From assembly GCA_000149225.2 (NCBI GenBank), contig CM000689.1, positions 1 through 64,000 of the forward strand: a stretch of 64,000 nt of DNA, read 5' to 3'. The notes beneath the pieces were generated by a model, which saw only the letters and a program-made list of their open reading frames with translations, was not told the DNA's origin and made no database searches. The stretch's first letter is position 1. Every line of letters begins with the position of its first letter. A program made the translations under genes and the position numbers. Positions 55,269 through 64,000 of this stretch are shown in pieces. The DNA is from Lachancea kluyveri NRRL Y-12651 (Eukaryota > Ascomycota > Saccharomycetes > Saccharomycetales > Saccharomycetaceae).

Positions 55269-58190
55269 ATGGACCGTCCTCTAATACAGCGACAGTCTTC
55301 GCGAAACTCAACAAGTGAACCCGAGAGGGTGCCTCTGGTCGCAAGAGAGGCGGGCTGCGGCCAAAGACTGAGGCAAGGTACAATGCAGACCAAGAGACCT
55401 CAGAACCTGCTGGACATGGCACATGACCTCAGCACAAACGACTCACAGAACAGTCTCACACTGCCCCCCTCCAAAAGCCTGGTCCAACTGGCTACGGAAA
55501 CCAGCATCAGATCACCCATCAAACGGGGCCGGCTCCAGGGCGATTTCGAATTCTTCCCTCCCAACAAGAACGTGTATGGCAGCACACACCGACAATATGG
55601 GATTGAAAGCGGCAGGGAGAGTGTGCTGAGCTACATGGGGACTATCAAAGATTCCTCAGAGGATCCCAATTCAGCACTGGTACTTCAAGGCTCTGGAGCT
55701 AGCGGAGGAACGGAGTTGGGGGTAGAGGCAGGAACAGAGACAGGGGCAGAAACAGAGGCAGAGGCGGCCCTGGGGACAAGAATACATGCGCAATCGTGTG
55801 CACCAGCAGACGCCGACACCAGCGCCGACACCAGTGCCAGCGCCAGCACCAGCGCCAGCACCAACACCAGCACCGAACCCGCCCCCACCAGAAACTACTA
55901 CGACGACTTCACATCAATTGACTGGGTCCGCGACTATCTATACGACATAAGCCAGAGACAAAAACTAGCGGAGGTGCGGGGCCTTTCTGGACGGTGGAGA
56001 AGACTCTGCAGTGCACTACAGGACTGGATCCTGATCACCGTCGTTGCGTTCTCCTGCACCCTTATCGCGTATGCAGTGGACAAGTCAGAGCAGCTGCTGG
56101 TGGACCTGAAACGGGGCTACTGCACCCACAACGCGTTTCTGAGCCAGCAGCAGTGCTGCAGCAAGTATACGTGTGCAAGCTGGAAGCTGTGGCCCGAGGT
56201 CTTCCACACGTTCCACAAGCACGTTCTCCGGGCCGACTTTACCGTCTACCTCATCCTGAGCTGTCTTCTGGCATGGCTGGCCGTGACGGTCACACTAACA
56301 ACCAAGAACGTGAGCCCGCTGGCATCGGTCGCGAACAAAAAATCGTTCAGAACAATGTACTCCGCGTACGGCAGCGGGGTCCCGGAGGTCAAGACGATCC
56401 TGTCTGGGTTTGTGATCAGAAGGTTCCTGGGCTCATACACTCTTTTCACCAAGACGGTTGCGCTGGTTTGCGCGATCGCCTCGGGCATGTCGCTCGGTAA
56501 GGAGGGACCCTACGTTCATCTGTCCACCTGTGTCGGAAACATCTGTTGCAGGATGTTTGACAAGTTCGAAAACAACGGCATTGAAAGAAGGGTGATCCTG
56601 TCAGCGTCTGCCGCGGCCGGCGTAGCACTGTCGTTTGGCTCTCCTTTGGGCGGCGTGCTGTTTTCGCTCGAGGAGGTCAGCTACTACCTGCCTGGCAACC
56701 AGCTGCTAAAGACCTTTTTTTGTGCGATGATGAGCAACCTTTTTCTGCGGTTCCTGGACCCGTATGGCACCGGCAAAGCCGTTCTTTTCGAGGCCTCATA
56801 CCAGTCCGACTGGCAGTCGCTGGAGCTGCTGTTGTACGTGGTGATCGGCGCTGCAGGCGGCGTGTTTGGCGCGTGCTTTTGCAAGTTCACCGCCTTTTGG
56901 AGCGACTGGTTCCGCAAGAAAAAGAGGATCCAGGGCCATCCGGTGCGGGAGGTTGTGCTGGTGTCGGTGGTCACTGCTCTGCTGACCTTTACAAACCCCT
57001 ACACGAACATTTCCGTGGCCGAGTTGCTGGCGGACCTGGCGTCGCCGTGCTATGCCCCTAGCGATTTCACAGGTCCACAAGGCCTGTGCCCGGTGAACAG
57101 CGGGCGTTTCCCCACAGAGCTGTACTCGCTGTTGTACGCGCTGGCGGTGAAAATAGTGCTGACCGGGATCACATTTGGGCTCAAGGTCCCCGCGGGCATC
57201 TACGTCCCCTCGATGGTGATCGGGGCCCTGTTTGGCAGACTGTTTGCGATGTATTTCCAGTACCTGGGCAACCTCTACCCGGCATTTCCCCTGTTCAAAC
57301 ACATTTGCGATGGGGCCACCACCGACGGCGTCTGTGTCGACCTGGGTGTCTATGCGATGATTTCTGCGGGCGCGTTCATGGCTGGCGTTACAAGGATGAA
57401 CGTGACGCTGGCCACTATCATGTTTGAGCTGACTTCATCCTACAACTACGTGCTCCCCATCTCGATAGCGATTGCAGTATCAAACTTTGTCGCCCACGTT
57501 TTGGAGCCAATGTCTCTGTATGGGATGGTCATTGCAAAGAATGACCTGCCCTTTCTAGACAATAGCAAGCCGCACGACTTTAGCCAGCACGAAAACGACC
57601 TCCGATGCCTGATCACCAACGTGGACCACTCCAGAAAAGGCACGTTTGTGGACGTGTCGAGGTCGGCGTATGTTTCCTCGGCGATGCTGAGGTTGTTGCT
57701 GAACAAGTTGCAGCGGGAAGGCCTAATTGATGGGTGTGTGCCTGTGCTGAAAGACGGGAAGCTCGTGGCGATCCTCCCAGCACCAGAGCTAGAGCTGGCG
57801 CTGGACAAGTTGTCGAGGTTCGCGCTCGAATACCGCGTTACCAGAGATATTCAGGTCAAACTGCTAGACGGAGAGCGTGCACCCGACAACTTTGTGGAGG
57901 CGGACGATACCGGCAGCTTCGTGGACAATGTGGGGGACAGCATCACCATCTCGTCTGCAATCGATGACGAACCGCTCGTCGCACATCTGTTGAACAGGTT
58001 AAGCGATTTTACCCACATAATGGAAAGGTCTCCTATTATTCTGGACGTGAACTCCCCGCTCTCGCTTGTCGAGCTGGTTTTTACGAAACTAGGCAACCGG
58101 TCAATCTCCGTCATGGACAATGGTGAGTTTGTGGGCTTTTTACACAAGAAGAACTTTATTGACTACTGCCGCAGCAGAAAGATTTTGTAG
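55269..58190 (+). CDS. GEF1: CLC-type chloride/proton antiporter of Golgi and endosomes
   Basis: This 973-residue member of the CLC family (S. cerevisiae Gef1 has 779) exchanges chloride for protons in late Golgi and endosomal membranes and supports copper loading of the iron oxidase Fet3. All CLC signatures are present: GSGVPEVK, GKEGPYVHLS with the gating glutamate, GVLFSLEEVSYY with the second glutamate that marks exchangers, and GIYVPSMVIGALFGR. Two CBS domains fill the C-terminal 200 residues (ADLL/RDIQV part and FTHIMERSPIILDVNSPLSLVELVF). The N-terminal 240 residues are mostly low complexity (Ala/Glu/Thr and Ser/Thr/Ala runs), which explains the extra length. The first in-frame ATG is at 55269; further ATGs follow inside the tail. 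Confidence 0.95.
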   Translation: MDRPLIQRQSSRNSTSEPERVPLVAREAGCGQRLRQGTMQTKRPQNLLDMAHDLSTNDSQNSLTLPPSKSLVQLATETSIRSPIKRGRLQGDFEFFPPNKNVYGSTHRQYGIESGRESVLSYMGTIKDSSEDPNSALVLQGSGASGGTELGVEAGTETGAETEAEAALGTRIHAQSCAPADADTSADTSASASTSASTNTSTEPAPTRNYYDDFTSIDWVRDYLYDISQRQKLAEVRGLSGRWRRLCSALQDWILITVVAFSCTLIAYAVDKSEQLLVDLKRGYCTHNAFLSQQQCCSKYTCASWKLWPEVFHTFHKHVLRADFTVYLILSCLLAWLAVTVTLTTKNVSPLASVANKKSFRTMYSAYGSGVPEVKTILSGFVIRRFLGSYTLFTKTVALVCAIASGMSLGKEGPYVHLSTCVGNICCRMFDKFENNGIERRVILSASAAAGVALSFGSPLGGVLFSLEEVSYYLPGNQLLKTFFCAMMSNLFLRFLDPYGTGKAVLFEASYQSDWQSLELLLYVVIGAAGGVFGACFCKFTAFWSDWFRKKKRIQGHPVREVVLVSVVTALLTFTNPYTNISVAELLADLASPCYAPSDFTGPQGLCPVNSGRFPTELYSLLYALAVKIVLTGITFGLKVPAGIYVPSMVIGALFGRLFAMYFQYLGNLYPAFPLFKHICDGATTDGVCVDLGVYAMISAGAFMAGVTRMNVTLATIMFELTSSYNYVLPISIAIAVSNFVAHVLEPMSLYGMVIAKNDLPFLDNSKPHDFSQHENDLRCLITNVDHSRKGTFVDVSRSAYVSSAMLRLLLNKLQREGLIDGCVPVLKDGKLVAILPAPELELALDKLSRFALEYRVTRDIQVKLLDGERAPDNFVEADDTGSFVDNVGDSITISSAIDDEPLVAHLLNRLSDFTHIMERSPIILDVNSPLSLVELVFTKLGNRSISVMDNGEFVGFLHKKNFIDYCRSRKIL

Positions 58191-58340
58191 AGAAGGGAAG
58201 GACCAGACACGGTCGCGTGTACATGTTACAGTATAAATCCCATGGACTTTTTCTTTTATTATTAGTTTCTAAATTACATAGATCAAGAAGAAAAATGAAA
58301 AAAAAAAAAAAAAAAAAAAAAAAATAAACGAAAAATAAAC

Positions 58341-60554
58341 CTACGTTGATGGCTCACAGGTGCTGTATATAATCCGATTTGCAATGGCAAAACTTCTTGA
58401 CTCGTAGTATAACTGCGCGATCAAGTCTGCGAGAGTGCGATTGGGAATATCGCCATTCGCTTGGATATAGCTGTCTGCGACTGTAGAGCTATACAGGCGA
58501 GGCTTGTCCACGGGCCCCTCCTCACACGCTTTGGGCAGGCTTGTAGTGGCACGGATGCATTCGTACCACAAATCGTTGTGTGACAGTTTTGTAAACCGGA
58601 AATCTAGTACTCTTTCGAGGCCGTTACTGTCTGGTGTTGTTGACACCTCTGCCAATATCTCCAAGGTCGCTCGCACCTTGCTGTCCGGCACAAACATGTC
58701 TGCGACACGGCCGCTACCAAACCGGAACACCTCTATAAAGATTTTTTCAAGACCAATATTCAACGGCTCTTTGTTTTTACAAACGTTTGCCAACAACAGG
58801 AGAAGCGTGAAAGGTATCCTCTTTGACTCAACGTCTAGCAAGTACCACATAGAGTCTTTTGAAGCCCCACAACAGCGGATATGCGGGTCACAAAGAACCC
58901 CAGATGCATGTCTCTCCGTCTGTCCATGCGCTACCGGCAGCCCGTCTTTGGTTTGCACAGAGCGGCAATGACGCTGGTACACTGCACGCCGTAGAAAATC
59001 GAGTGATTCCAACGTAAAATGCGGGCGTCCGTTCAATTCTTTAAATAGTATCGATCTAGAAATACATGCGTTACCGCACCGCAAGACCCAGACCAAAAGG
59101 AATATAGCCTTGTCGGCCACATCCGCAGGCGCATCGTACATATCTTGAGAGACTGTGTCTTGGAACAGCTCGTGGCACACCTGCTTGGAAAAAAAGTGGG
59201 TGTAGAGAGAGTTCATAGTGCACTGTACCGAGCCCAGGTCTCGTTCGGATAAACTTTCGAAAAACTGCCCCATCAAGTCGTAGAAGCGGCCTCTGGCGTT
59301 CCTCGAATACGAGCCTTGGCATTTGGAAAGAGTGCAGTGATTGAGAAACTGCACATGCATGAAACTGTCGCACACAGCATGGAAAAATGCGTCTCTTGCG
59401 CGTTCTTTTGAAAAAAGAGCGCCTATTCTCGAGACCAAGGTGCAAGCGCGGCTGTAGAGATAGAAACTAGAGTCGGACAGGTTGGGGCCGCCTGCACCTG
59501 CACCTGCGGCTGCACTAAGAGACGTTGCCGTTTGGGAATCATACATGCATTGTTCAAACCCCCTTGATAGCTGGTCATCTATGATAAAGGTTGTGAACTC
59601 GGGCTTCGATGCTAGCCAGTCGCACGTTTCAGCGCAGATGTTCGATGTCGACACGACGCACACCATGCAGCTTTCTGCTGTGTCAAAGGCTTTCTCTCTA
59701 ATCTCCGAGGCACGCTGGTACGCAGACTCTGTCTGCGGTGCCAAAGAGAGATCAATGCCACGGCCCTGTCTCTGCACGTCCTCCAGCCAGCGCTTTCTGC
59801 AGCACAAATGTATCACGACGCCTAGCTGGTGGATGGGTAGGAAATGCAAGCTCGAGATCCCGTTGCAGTACAACAAATATAGAGAGTCGGGTTCCCTGAG
59901 GACATGGCCCCACCATACGCGGTTCAAGTCTGGCATGTTCATCACGCACTCGCACAACTCGTCTATCCACGCCCATATCTCCAAACACCCACGCGTCCCA
60001 CCATAAACGTGTGGATCAGCCATTGTGCGGATCAAGCCCACCGCATGGAAGTTGATGGCCTTGCACAATGCGCGCAACCATGTTTTATTGGGGGCGTAGA
60101 TATTGTGCCGATACACAAACTCTCTAGCGCACAGGACGACGATCTTGCACACCACAAGGGTCTGCTTGTGTTGCATCTGTGCACTGAGTCTACAGCCACC
60201 ACTGCCGAACGTGTCCCGTGCAACAACGTATTGCAAGATACGGTCGCCCAACACGCTTGCACATAGCGATGGGTCGCTTTCCAAAGCGGCATACAATCTG
60301 GACAAGCACAAAGCATAGTTTTCCGAGTCCTGTTTGTTTTGTACATGTTAGACAAACGCATTAATTTAAAACAGCTGCTGCGGAGCCGCGTTGGGGTATC
60401 TGTGTTTCCTTCTGCCAATGCATACGTTATCGTTATGGTTTAAAACACTCAGCCGACGGATGGTTTCAGTGAGCAGTCCGAAGGAGCCGTTTTGGCTTTG
60501 AGCACAGCAAACCACCGTGGCCGGGATTCCTCCACTGAATATCTTCCAGGACAT
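58341..60554 (-). CDS. Unrecognised protein, 705 residues, two exons
   Basis: Exon 2 (60329-58341, 662 codons) is open but has no good ATG at its start, while a short frame upstream (60554-60426, 43 codons from MSWKIFSGG) ends soon after. Joining across GTATGC (5' site at 60425-60420) and CAG (3' site ending at 60330) keeps the frame exactly (phase 0) and replaces an in-frame stop. The product has many Cys and Leu, predicted all-helical, with IWAWIDELCECVMNMP and a small Ala/Gly low-complexity loop near residue 320. No domain or orthologue was recognised. It converges with GEF1. S. cerevisiae URB2 also converges with GEF1, but it is about 1170 residues and no similarity was seen. Confidence 0.78.
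60330..60425 (-). other. Predicted 96-nt spliceosomal intron
   Basis: The 5' site is GTATGC (yeast consensus GTATGT), the branch-like GTCTAAC (consensus TACTAAC) lies about 20 bases before the 3' end, and the 3' site is AACAAACAG. The length of 96 nt and position near the 5' end of the gene are typical of yeast introns. Removal joins two frames in phase 0 and links SVLNHNDN to DSENYALCLSRL. Confidence 0.72.
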
Positions 60555-60913
60555 TTGTTTTCGTTGCCTCAGATTCCAAGTTTCAGGTATTCCACTTTTA
60601 CTTCTCTCGTTTCACCCTGTGACAAGCTCTTCCCATCGCGCACGCGCGATCCCTGGCACTATAAAAGAAAAATAAAAGAAAAAAAAAAGTAAAGAACAGG
60701 GAGAGGGAGCCGCGGATACATCATCACTCTCGAACCACAAAATCAGGATTGATCTCAAGGAGAGGAGGACAAGAAAAGCAGGTAGGTAGAAAGACAAAGA
60801 AAAACCACAAAAAAAAAAAAAAAGGTGGCAAAGTGGAGAAGAAGCATATCCACACACATACACACACATACACACACAGAAAAAGCCGAAATTCTTCCTC
60901 TGCATCAGACGCA

Positions 60914-61903
60914 ATGTACCAAGAAGAACTATATACCACCGGCCGCGAACCCAGACGCATCCCTGCGAAGGAGCAGGAGAGCAACCACAAAAAGAAAACC
61001 GCTCCGCTCAGACCCTGGCCCAGCTTTCTCACCAACGACTACTCAAACCATTACGTCCACACGGGCTCGTTCCCACAGAAACACGTGCGGAACGTGGACC
61101 ACTCGGTGGAGGGCTACCCGAAGCTACAGAGGTTGTTCCAGCTGAAGGAGAAGCAGATTGTCAAGTTTGCGACAACTCCCTTTGGATGCAGGGTGGGGAT
61201 TGGGCAGATGGTCGACACCCTGGAGAGTTGGATCGAGAAGGACAAGCTGGTGTTTGATGTCGTGATGATCGGGTGTCTGACCGACAACCAATTTATATAC
61301 CCGCTGCTCGCGCAGCTGCCCATCAACCGGTTGGTGTCCAAGCCAGGGTTTCTGTTTATCTGGGCCAGCGCACAAAAGATCAACGAACTGACTAGACTGT
61401 TGAACAACGAGGACTGGGCCAAAAAGTTTAGGAGGAGCGAGGAGCTAGTGTTTGTTCCCGTGGACAAAAAGTCACCGTTCTACCCAGGCTTGGACCAGGA
61501 TGACGAGCCGTTGTTTGAAAAGATGCAATGGCACTGCTGGATGTGTATCACGGGTACCGTCAGAAGGTCCACCGACGGCCATTTGATACACTGCAACGTC
61601 GACACCGATTTGAGCATTGAAAACGGGACAACCCAGAGTGGTGCGGTCCCCCCGCAGCTGTACCGGGTTGCAGAGAACTTTTCCACCGCCACAAGAAGAC
61701 TACACATCATCCCTGCCAGGACCGGCAGCGAGACGCCAGTGCGGCTGAGGCCAGGATGGGTAGTGATGAGTCCGGACGTGATGGTGGACAACTTTGATGC
61801 TCAAAGATACAAGGACGAGGTTGCGGAGTTGGGGTGCAACCTGCCGATGGAGAACGACATCGAGGCACTGAGGCCGAAGAGTCCTGTACAAAAGAAATCC
61901 TAG
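60914..61903 (+). CDS. KAR4: MT-A70-family regulator of mating and meiosis
   Basis: This 329-residue protein (335 in S. cerevisiae) is in the METTL14-like branch of the MT-A70 family. It acts with Ste12 in pheromone-induced karyogamy genes and is a subunit of the mRNA m6A writer complex in meiosis. From NDYSNHYVH onward it is nearly collinear with S. cerevisiae Kar4: FATTPFGCRVGI, FDVVMIGCLTDNQFIYPLL, SKPGFLFIWASAQKINELT, EELVFVPVDKKSPFYPGLDQDDE, WHCWMCITGTVRRSTDGHLIHCNVDTD and RLHIIPARTG. The active DPPW of true methyltransferases is absent, as in the family. The first ATG is at 60914; a TGAAACG word (complement at 60609-60615) resembles a Ste12 site about 300 bases upstream. Confidence 0.97.
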   Translation: MYQEELYTTGREPRRIPAKEQESNHKKKTAPLRPWPSFLTNDYSNHYVHTGSFPQKHVRNVDHSVEGYPKLQRLFQLKEKQIVKFATTPFGCRVGIGQMVDTLESWIEKDKLVFDVVMIGCLTDNQFIYPLLAQLPINRLVSKPGFLFIWASAQKINELTRLLNNEDWAKKFRRSEELVFVPVDKKSPFYPGLDQDDEPLFEKMQWHCWMCITGTVRRSTDGHLIHCNVDTDLSIENGTTQSGAVPPQLYRVAENFSTATRRLHIIPARTGSETPVRLRPGWVVMSPDVMVDNFDAQRYKDEVAELGCNLPMENDIEALRPKSPVQKKS

Positions 61904-62172
61904 TGTACCAGCACACCAGTGTACCAGCACACCAGCGCACCAGCGTACGCACATCTGCATCTTGCTCTTGCATATTCTTATATTGTGTATCTATTTTAGT
62001 TTTGTAAAGGGAAAAAAAAAAAAAAAAAAAAAAAAAGAAAAAAGTGGGTAAGAAAATGGAAATAGGAAGGCGAAAACTCTTCGAATGTATAAAGGTGACA
62101 TTTGTCTGTGCACTAAACTTTTATATGGCAGAGGCAACAAGCAGCACGCTACTGTACTGCTGGCTCGGCGCT

Positions 62173-63789
62173 CTATTTAAACCACTTCTGAACACCCTCC
62201 TTGATGGGGCCAAGCAAGCCCTTTTGCTTTGGCACGTAGTTGATGCTGTGGTACGCATTTAGGTTCTTTCTCAAGACGATTTGGAAGCAGGTTGCAGAAC
62301 CCTGTCTCGAGATGATGGTGGAGGTGGCCAAGAAGTACTCCCAGATTCTGAACCATCTGACACCGTACTTGGTGACAACCTTGTCCTTGTTGCCCATCCA
62401 GTTTCTGTACCATCTCCACAAGGTGGCAGAGTAGTGCACACCGATGTTGTCCACAGAGACAACCTCGAAGCCTGTGGCCTCCAGCTTGGAAACCACAAAG
62501 TCTAGTGGAGTGGACGCGTCAGCGCCGGGGAAAATGTACTTGTTCATGAACAAACCCCAGACCAGGTCCTCGTATTGCCACGACTTTCTCAAACCGGCAT
62601 ACTGCAAGTAAAACAGCCCGTCGTCCTCCAGCATGTCGTAAACCTGCTGCAAGAAAGAGCCGAACTTCCTGATACCAACGTGCTCGGCCATTTCCAGGCA
62701 CGTAATCTTGTCGTACTTCTTGCCGTCCGCGCTGGCGAGAGGGGTGTCTCTGTAGTCGCTGCACAGGATGCGCGACTGCTCTTCAGGGATGCCCTGCAGA
62801 CGCAGCTTGCCGTTGCCCCACTCGGTTTGGTTTCTACCAAGCGTGATACCGGTGACCTTGGCGCCGTAGACCTTGGAGGCGTAGGTGGCCAGGGTACCCC
62901 AGCCACAGCCCAGGTCCAGCAAGTACTCGCCCGGTTGCAGGTCGATCTTGTCGCACACCACCTTGAGCTTATTGTCCTGCAGCTGTTCCAAGGATTCCTC
63001 GGTTTCGATGTCGGAGATCACGCCGCTGGTGTAGACCATGCGGGGGCCCAAGAACCAGGAGTAAAAGTCGTCACCACGGTCGTAGTGGTCTCTGACCTGC
63101 TCCTCGTCCTGGGACCTGGTGTGCATGATGACTTCGGGGATCATGCCCAGCAAGAAGAATCTGAACAAGGAAAGAGTGAAGGAGAATTGCGCCCAGTCGT
63201 GCCTGTACTCTAGGACGTCGAGCGCGTCGCCGTTGAAGGAGACTTTGTTGGCGAAGTACAGCTCGTGGAACGTTTCCATGGGGATCTTTCTGCCGTGGTA
63301 CTTTTTGGCCAGCGCCTCGTCGTGGAAGGTCAGGTAGTGCTCAATTGGCTTGCCGGGTAGCTGGCACCTGGTGTTTAGACGGGGGGAGTACGTGGAGGCT
63401 AGTGTCCAGTACGCCATCAGGATAGGCAGGACAAGCAGCAAGAAGAAGAACACAAATGTCTTTTTGCCACCACCGAGCTTTTTGGTGACGTAGTACGGGA
63501 TGCCCAGCGCAAGTGCCAGCACGGTCCAGTTGGAAAAGTGCTTGGAAGAGGGCCCTTCAGCTGGCAATGGAGCGTTTTTGATTGCCGGGGACGCCGTGGT
63601 TGGGACGCCGTATTTGTTGCCGGCGGGTTCTGGCTTGGGTGCGGCAGGAGTCTCGATGAACTCGACACCTTCGAAAGAATAGGAAGACATGGTTTCTGGA
63701 CCAGTGGATTTTGTGTTCCTACGCAATTGGGCTGGGAGAGCAAAAGGAAGGAAAGGGGGAGCGCGAGAGGAAGAATACCTCGAGAACAT
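62173..63789 (-). CDS. MTS1: Sphingolipid C9-methyltransferase
   Basis: This 538-residue (from the first ATG) enzyme transfers a methyl group from S-adenosylmethionine to C9 of the sphingoid base of glucosylceramide, in the ER or Golgi membrane. It has two membrane segments (about residues 88-105 and 115-135), then a cyclopropane-fatty-acid-synthase-like domain: RDHYDRGDDFYSWFLGPRMVYTSGVI, the SAM motif LDLGCGWGTLATYASK, GITLGRNQTEWG, and EMAEHVGIRKFGSFL. S. cerevisiae lacks this pathway; Kluyveromyces, Lachancea, Pichia and Candida have it. The first ATG (63789) gives a 33-residue Arg/Ser/Pro leader not usual in the family. The ATG giving MSSYSFEGVEF (505 residues, from 63690) may be the true start. 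Confidence 0.93.
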   Translation of the reverse strand: MFSRYSSSRAPPFLPFALPAQLRRNTKSTGPETMSSYSFEGVEFIETPAAPKPEPAGNKYGVPTTASPAIKNAPLPAEGPSSKHFSNWTVLALALGIPYYVTKKLGGGKKTFVFFFLLLVLPILMAYWTLASTYSPRLNTRCQLPGKPIEHYLTFHDEALAKKYHGRKIPMETFHELYFANKVSFNGDALDVLEYRHDWAQFSFTLSLFRFFLLGMIPEVIMHTRSQDEEQVRDHYDRGDDFYSWFLGPRMVYTSGVISDIETEESLEQLQDNKLKVVCDKIDLQPGEYLLDLGCGWGTLATYASKVYGAKVTGITLGRNQTEWGNGKLRLQGIPEEQSRILCSDYRDTPLASADGKKYDKITCLEMAEHVGIRKFGSFLQQVYDMLEDDGLFYLQYAGLRKSWQYEDLVWGLFMNKYIFPGADASTPLDFVVSKLEATGFEVVSVDNIGVHYSATLWRWYRNWMGNKDKVVTKYGVRWFRIWEYFLATSTIISRQGSATCFQIVLRKNLNAYHSINYVPKQKGLLGPIKEGVQKWFK

Positions 63790-64000
63790 TGCGGGAACAC
63801 GAAGAAAGGGCTCGATATTTATACAGCCCGCGTCGGATAGTACAAGTCATGTTACACGATACGACAGGTCCTTTGTTCGCTGACAGGGGTGGGTCACGGG
63901 TGTGTGTATGCTTCGTGCTTCGTGCGGTGCGTCGAGTGAAGCGCCATTTGCAGGCGCAGCAATCGACACAGACAACACAGTCCGTCCGTTAGTGCCGCCA
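63790..64000. other. Upstream flank of MTS1, cut by window end
   Basis: About 210 bases with a TATA-like TATAAATA on the complement near 63816-63823, fitting the MTS1 promoter. Nothing else was recognised before the window ends. Confidence 0.5.

Noticed and set aside
58341-60329. The unknown 705-residue protein as URB2
   Set aside because: URB2 also converges with GEF1 in S. cerevisiae, but it is about 1170 residues and no recognisable Urb2 segment was found.

Overview
This is the left end of a budding-yeast chromosome (Saccharomycetaceae, standard genetic code). The first 458 bases are a perfect 26-bp tandem array with the C-rich strand on top, as expected at a left telomere. Its complement contains TCTGGGTG, the telomere core shared by several Saccharomycetaceae. 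From memory, the 26-bp unit matches the telomere repeat published for Saccharomyces (now Lachancea) kluyveri. That identification also fits a sphingolipid C9-methyltransferase (missing from S. cerevisiae), CHA1 next to the telomere, and the absence of a silent HML mating cassette. Species-level identity is an inference. No tRNA, rRNA, CRISPR or intact mobile element was seen.

Layout. (1) 1-2.8 kb: telomere, then pyrimidine-rich subtelomere full of short minisatellites. (2) 3-24 kb: sparse subtelomeric metabolic genes with long gene-free gaps. They are an arginase relic, an HXT-type hexose transporter, an isomaltase with the VGS specificity signature, an RTA1-family membrane protein, a Zn2Cys6 regulator, an ADH6-type NADPH alcohol dehydrogenase, a sugar transporter broken by one extra G, and vacuolar carboxypeptidase S. 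(3) 24.8-28.6 kb: a large repeat-built GPI adhesin with a Hyr/Iff-type N-terminal domain. (4) 32-36.7 kb: a DAL5/THI73-type anion permease and an Old Yellow Enzyme. (5) 37.5-64 kb: a dense block collinear with S. cerevisiae chromosome III left arm: CHA1, VAC17, MRC1, KRR1, ADF1, MIC10, PRD1, PEX34 and KAR4. A three-gene block lies between PEX34 and KAR4: an acidic orphan, the CLC antiporter GEF1, and an unrecognised gene that appears to contain a 96-nt intron. The last gene is a sphingolipid C9-methyltransferase.

The subtelomeric part looks like a sugar and nitrogen scavenging and stress set (isomaltose and hexose uptake and use, peptide hydrolysis, aldehyde and enone reduction) plus surface adhesion. 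The inner part is core housekeeping. Regulatory sites that fit their genes are visible: MCB/SCB elements before MRC1, RRPE and PAC-like motifs before KRR1, and a CCAAT box before MIC10.
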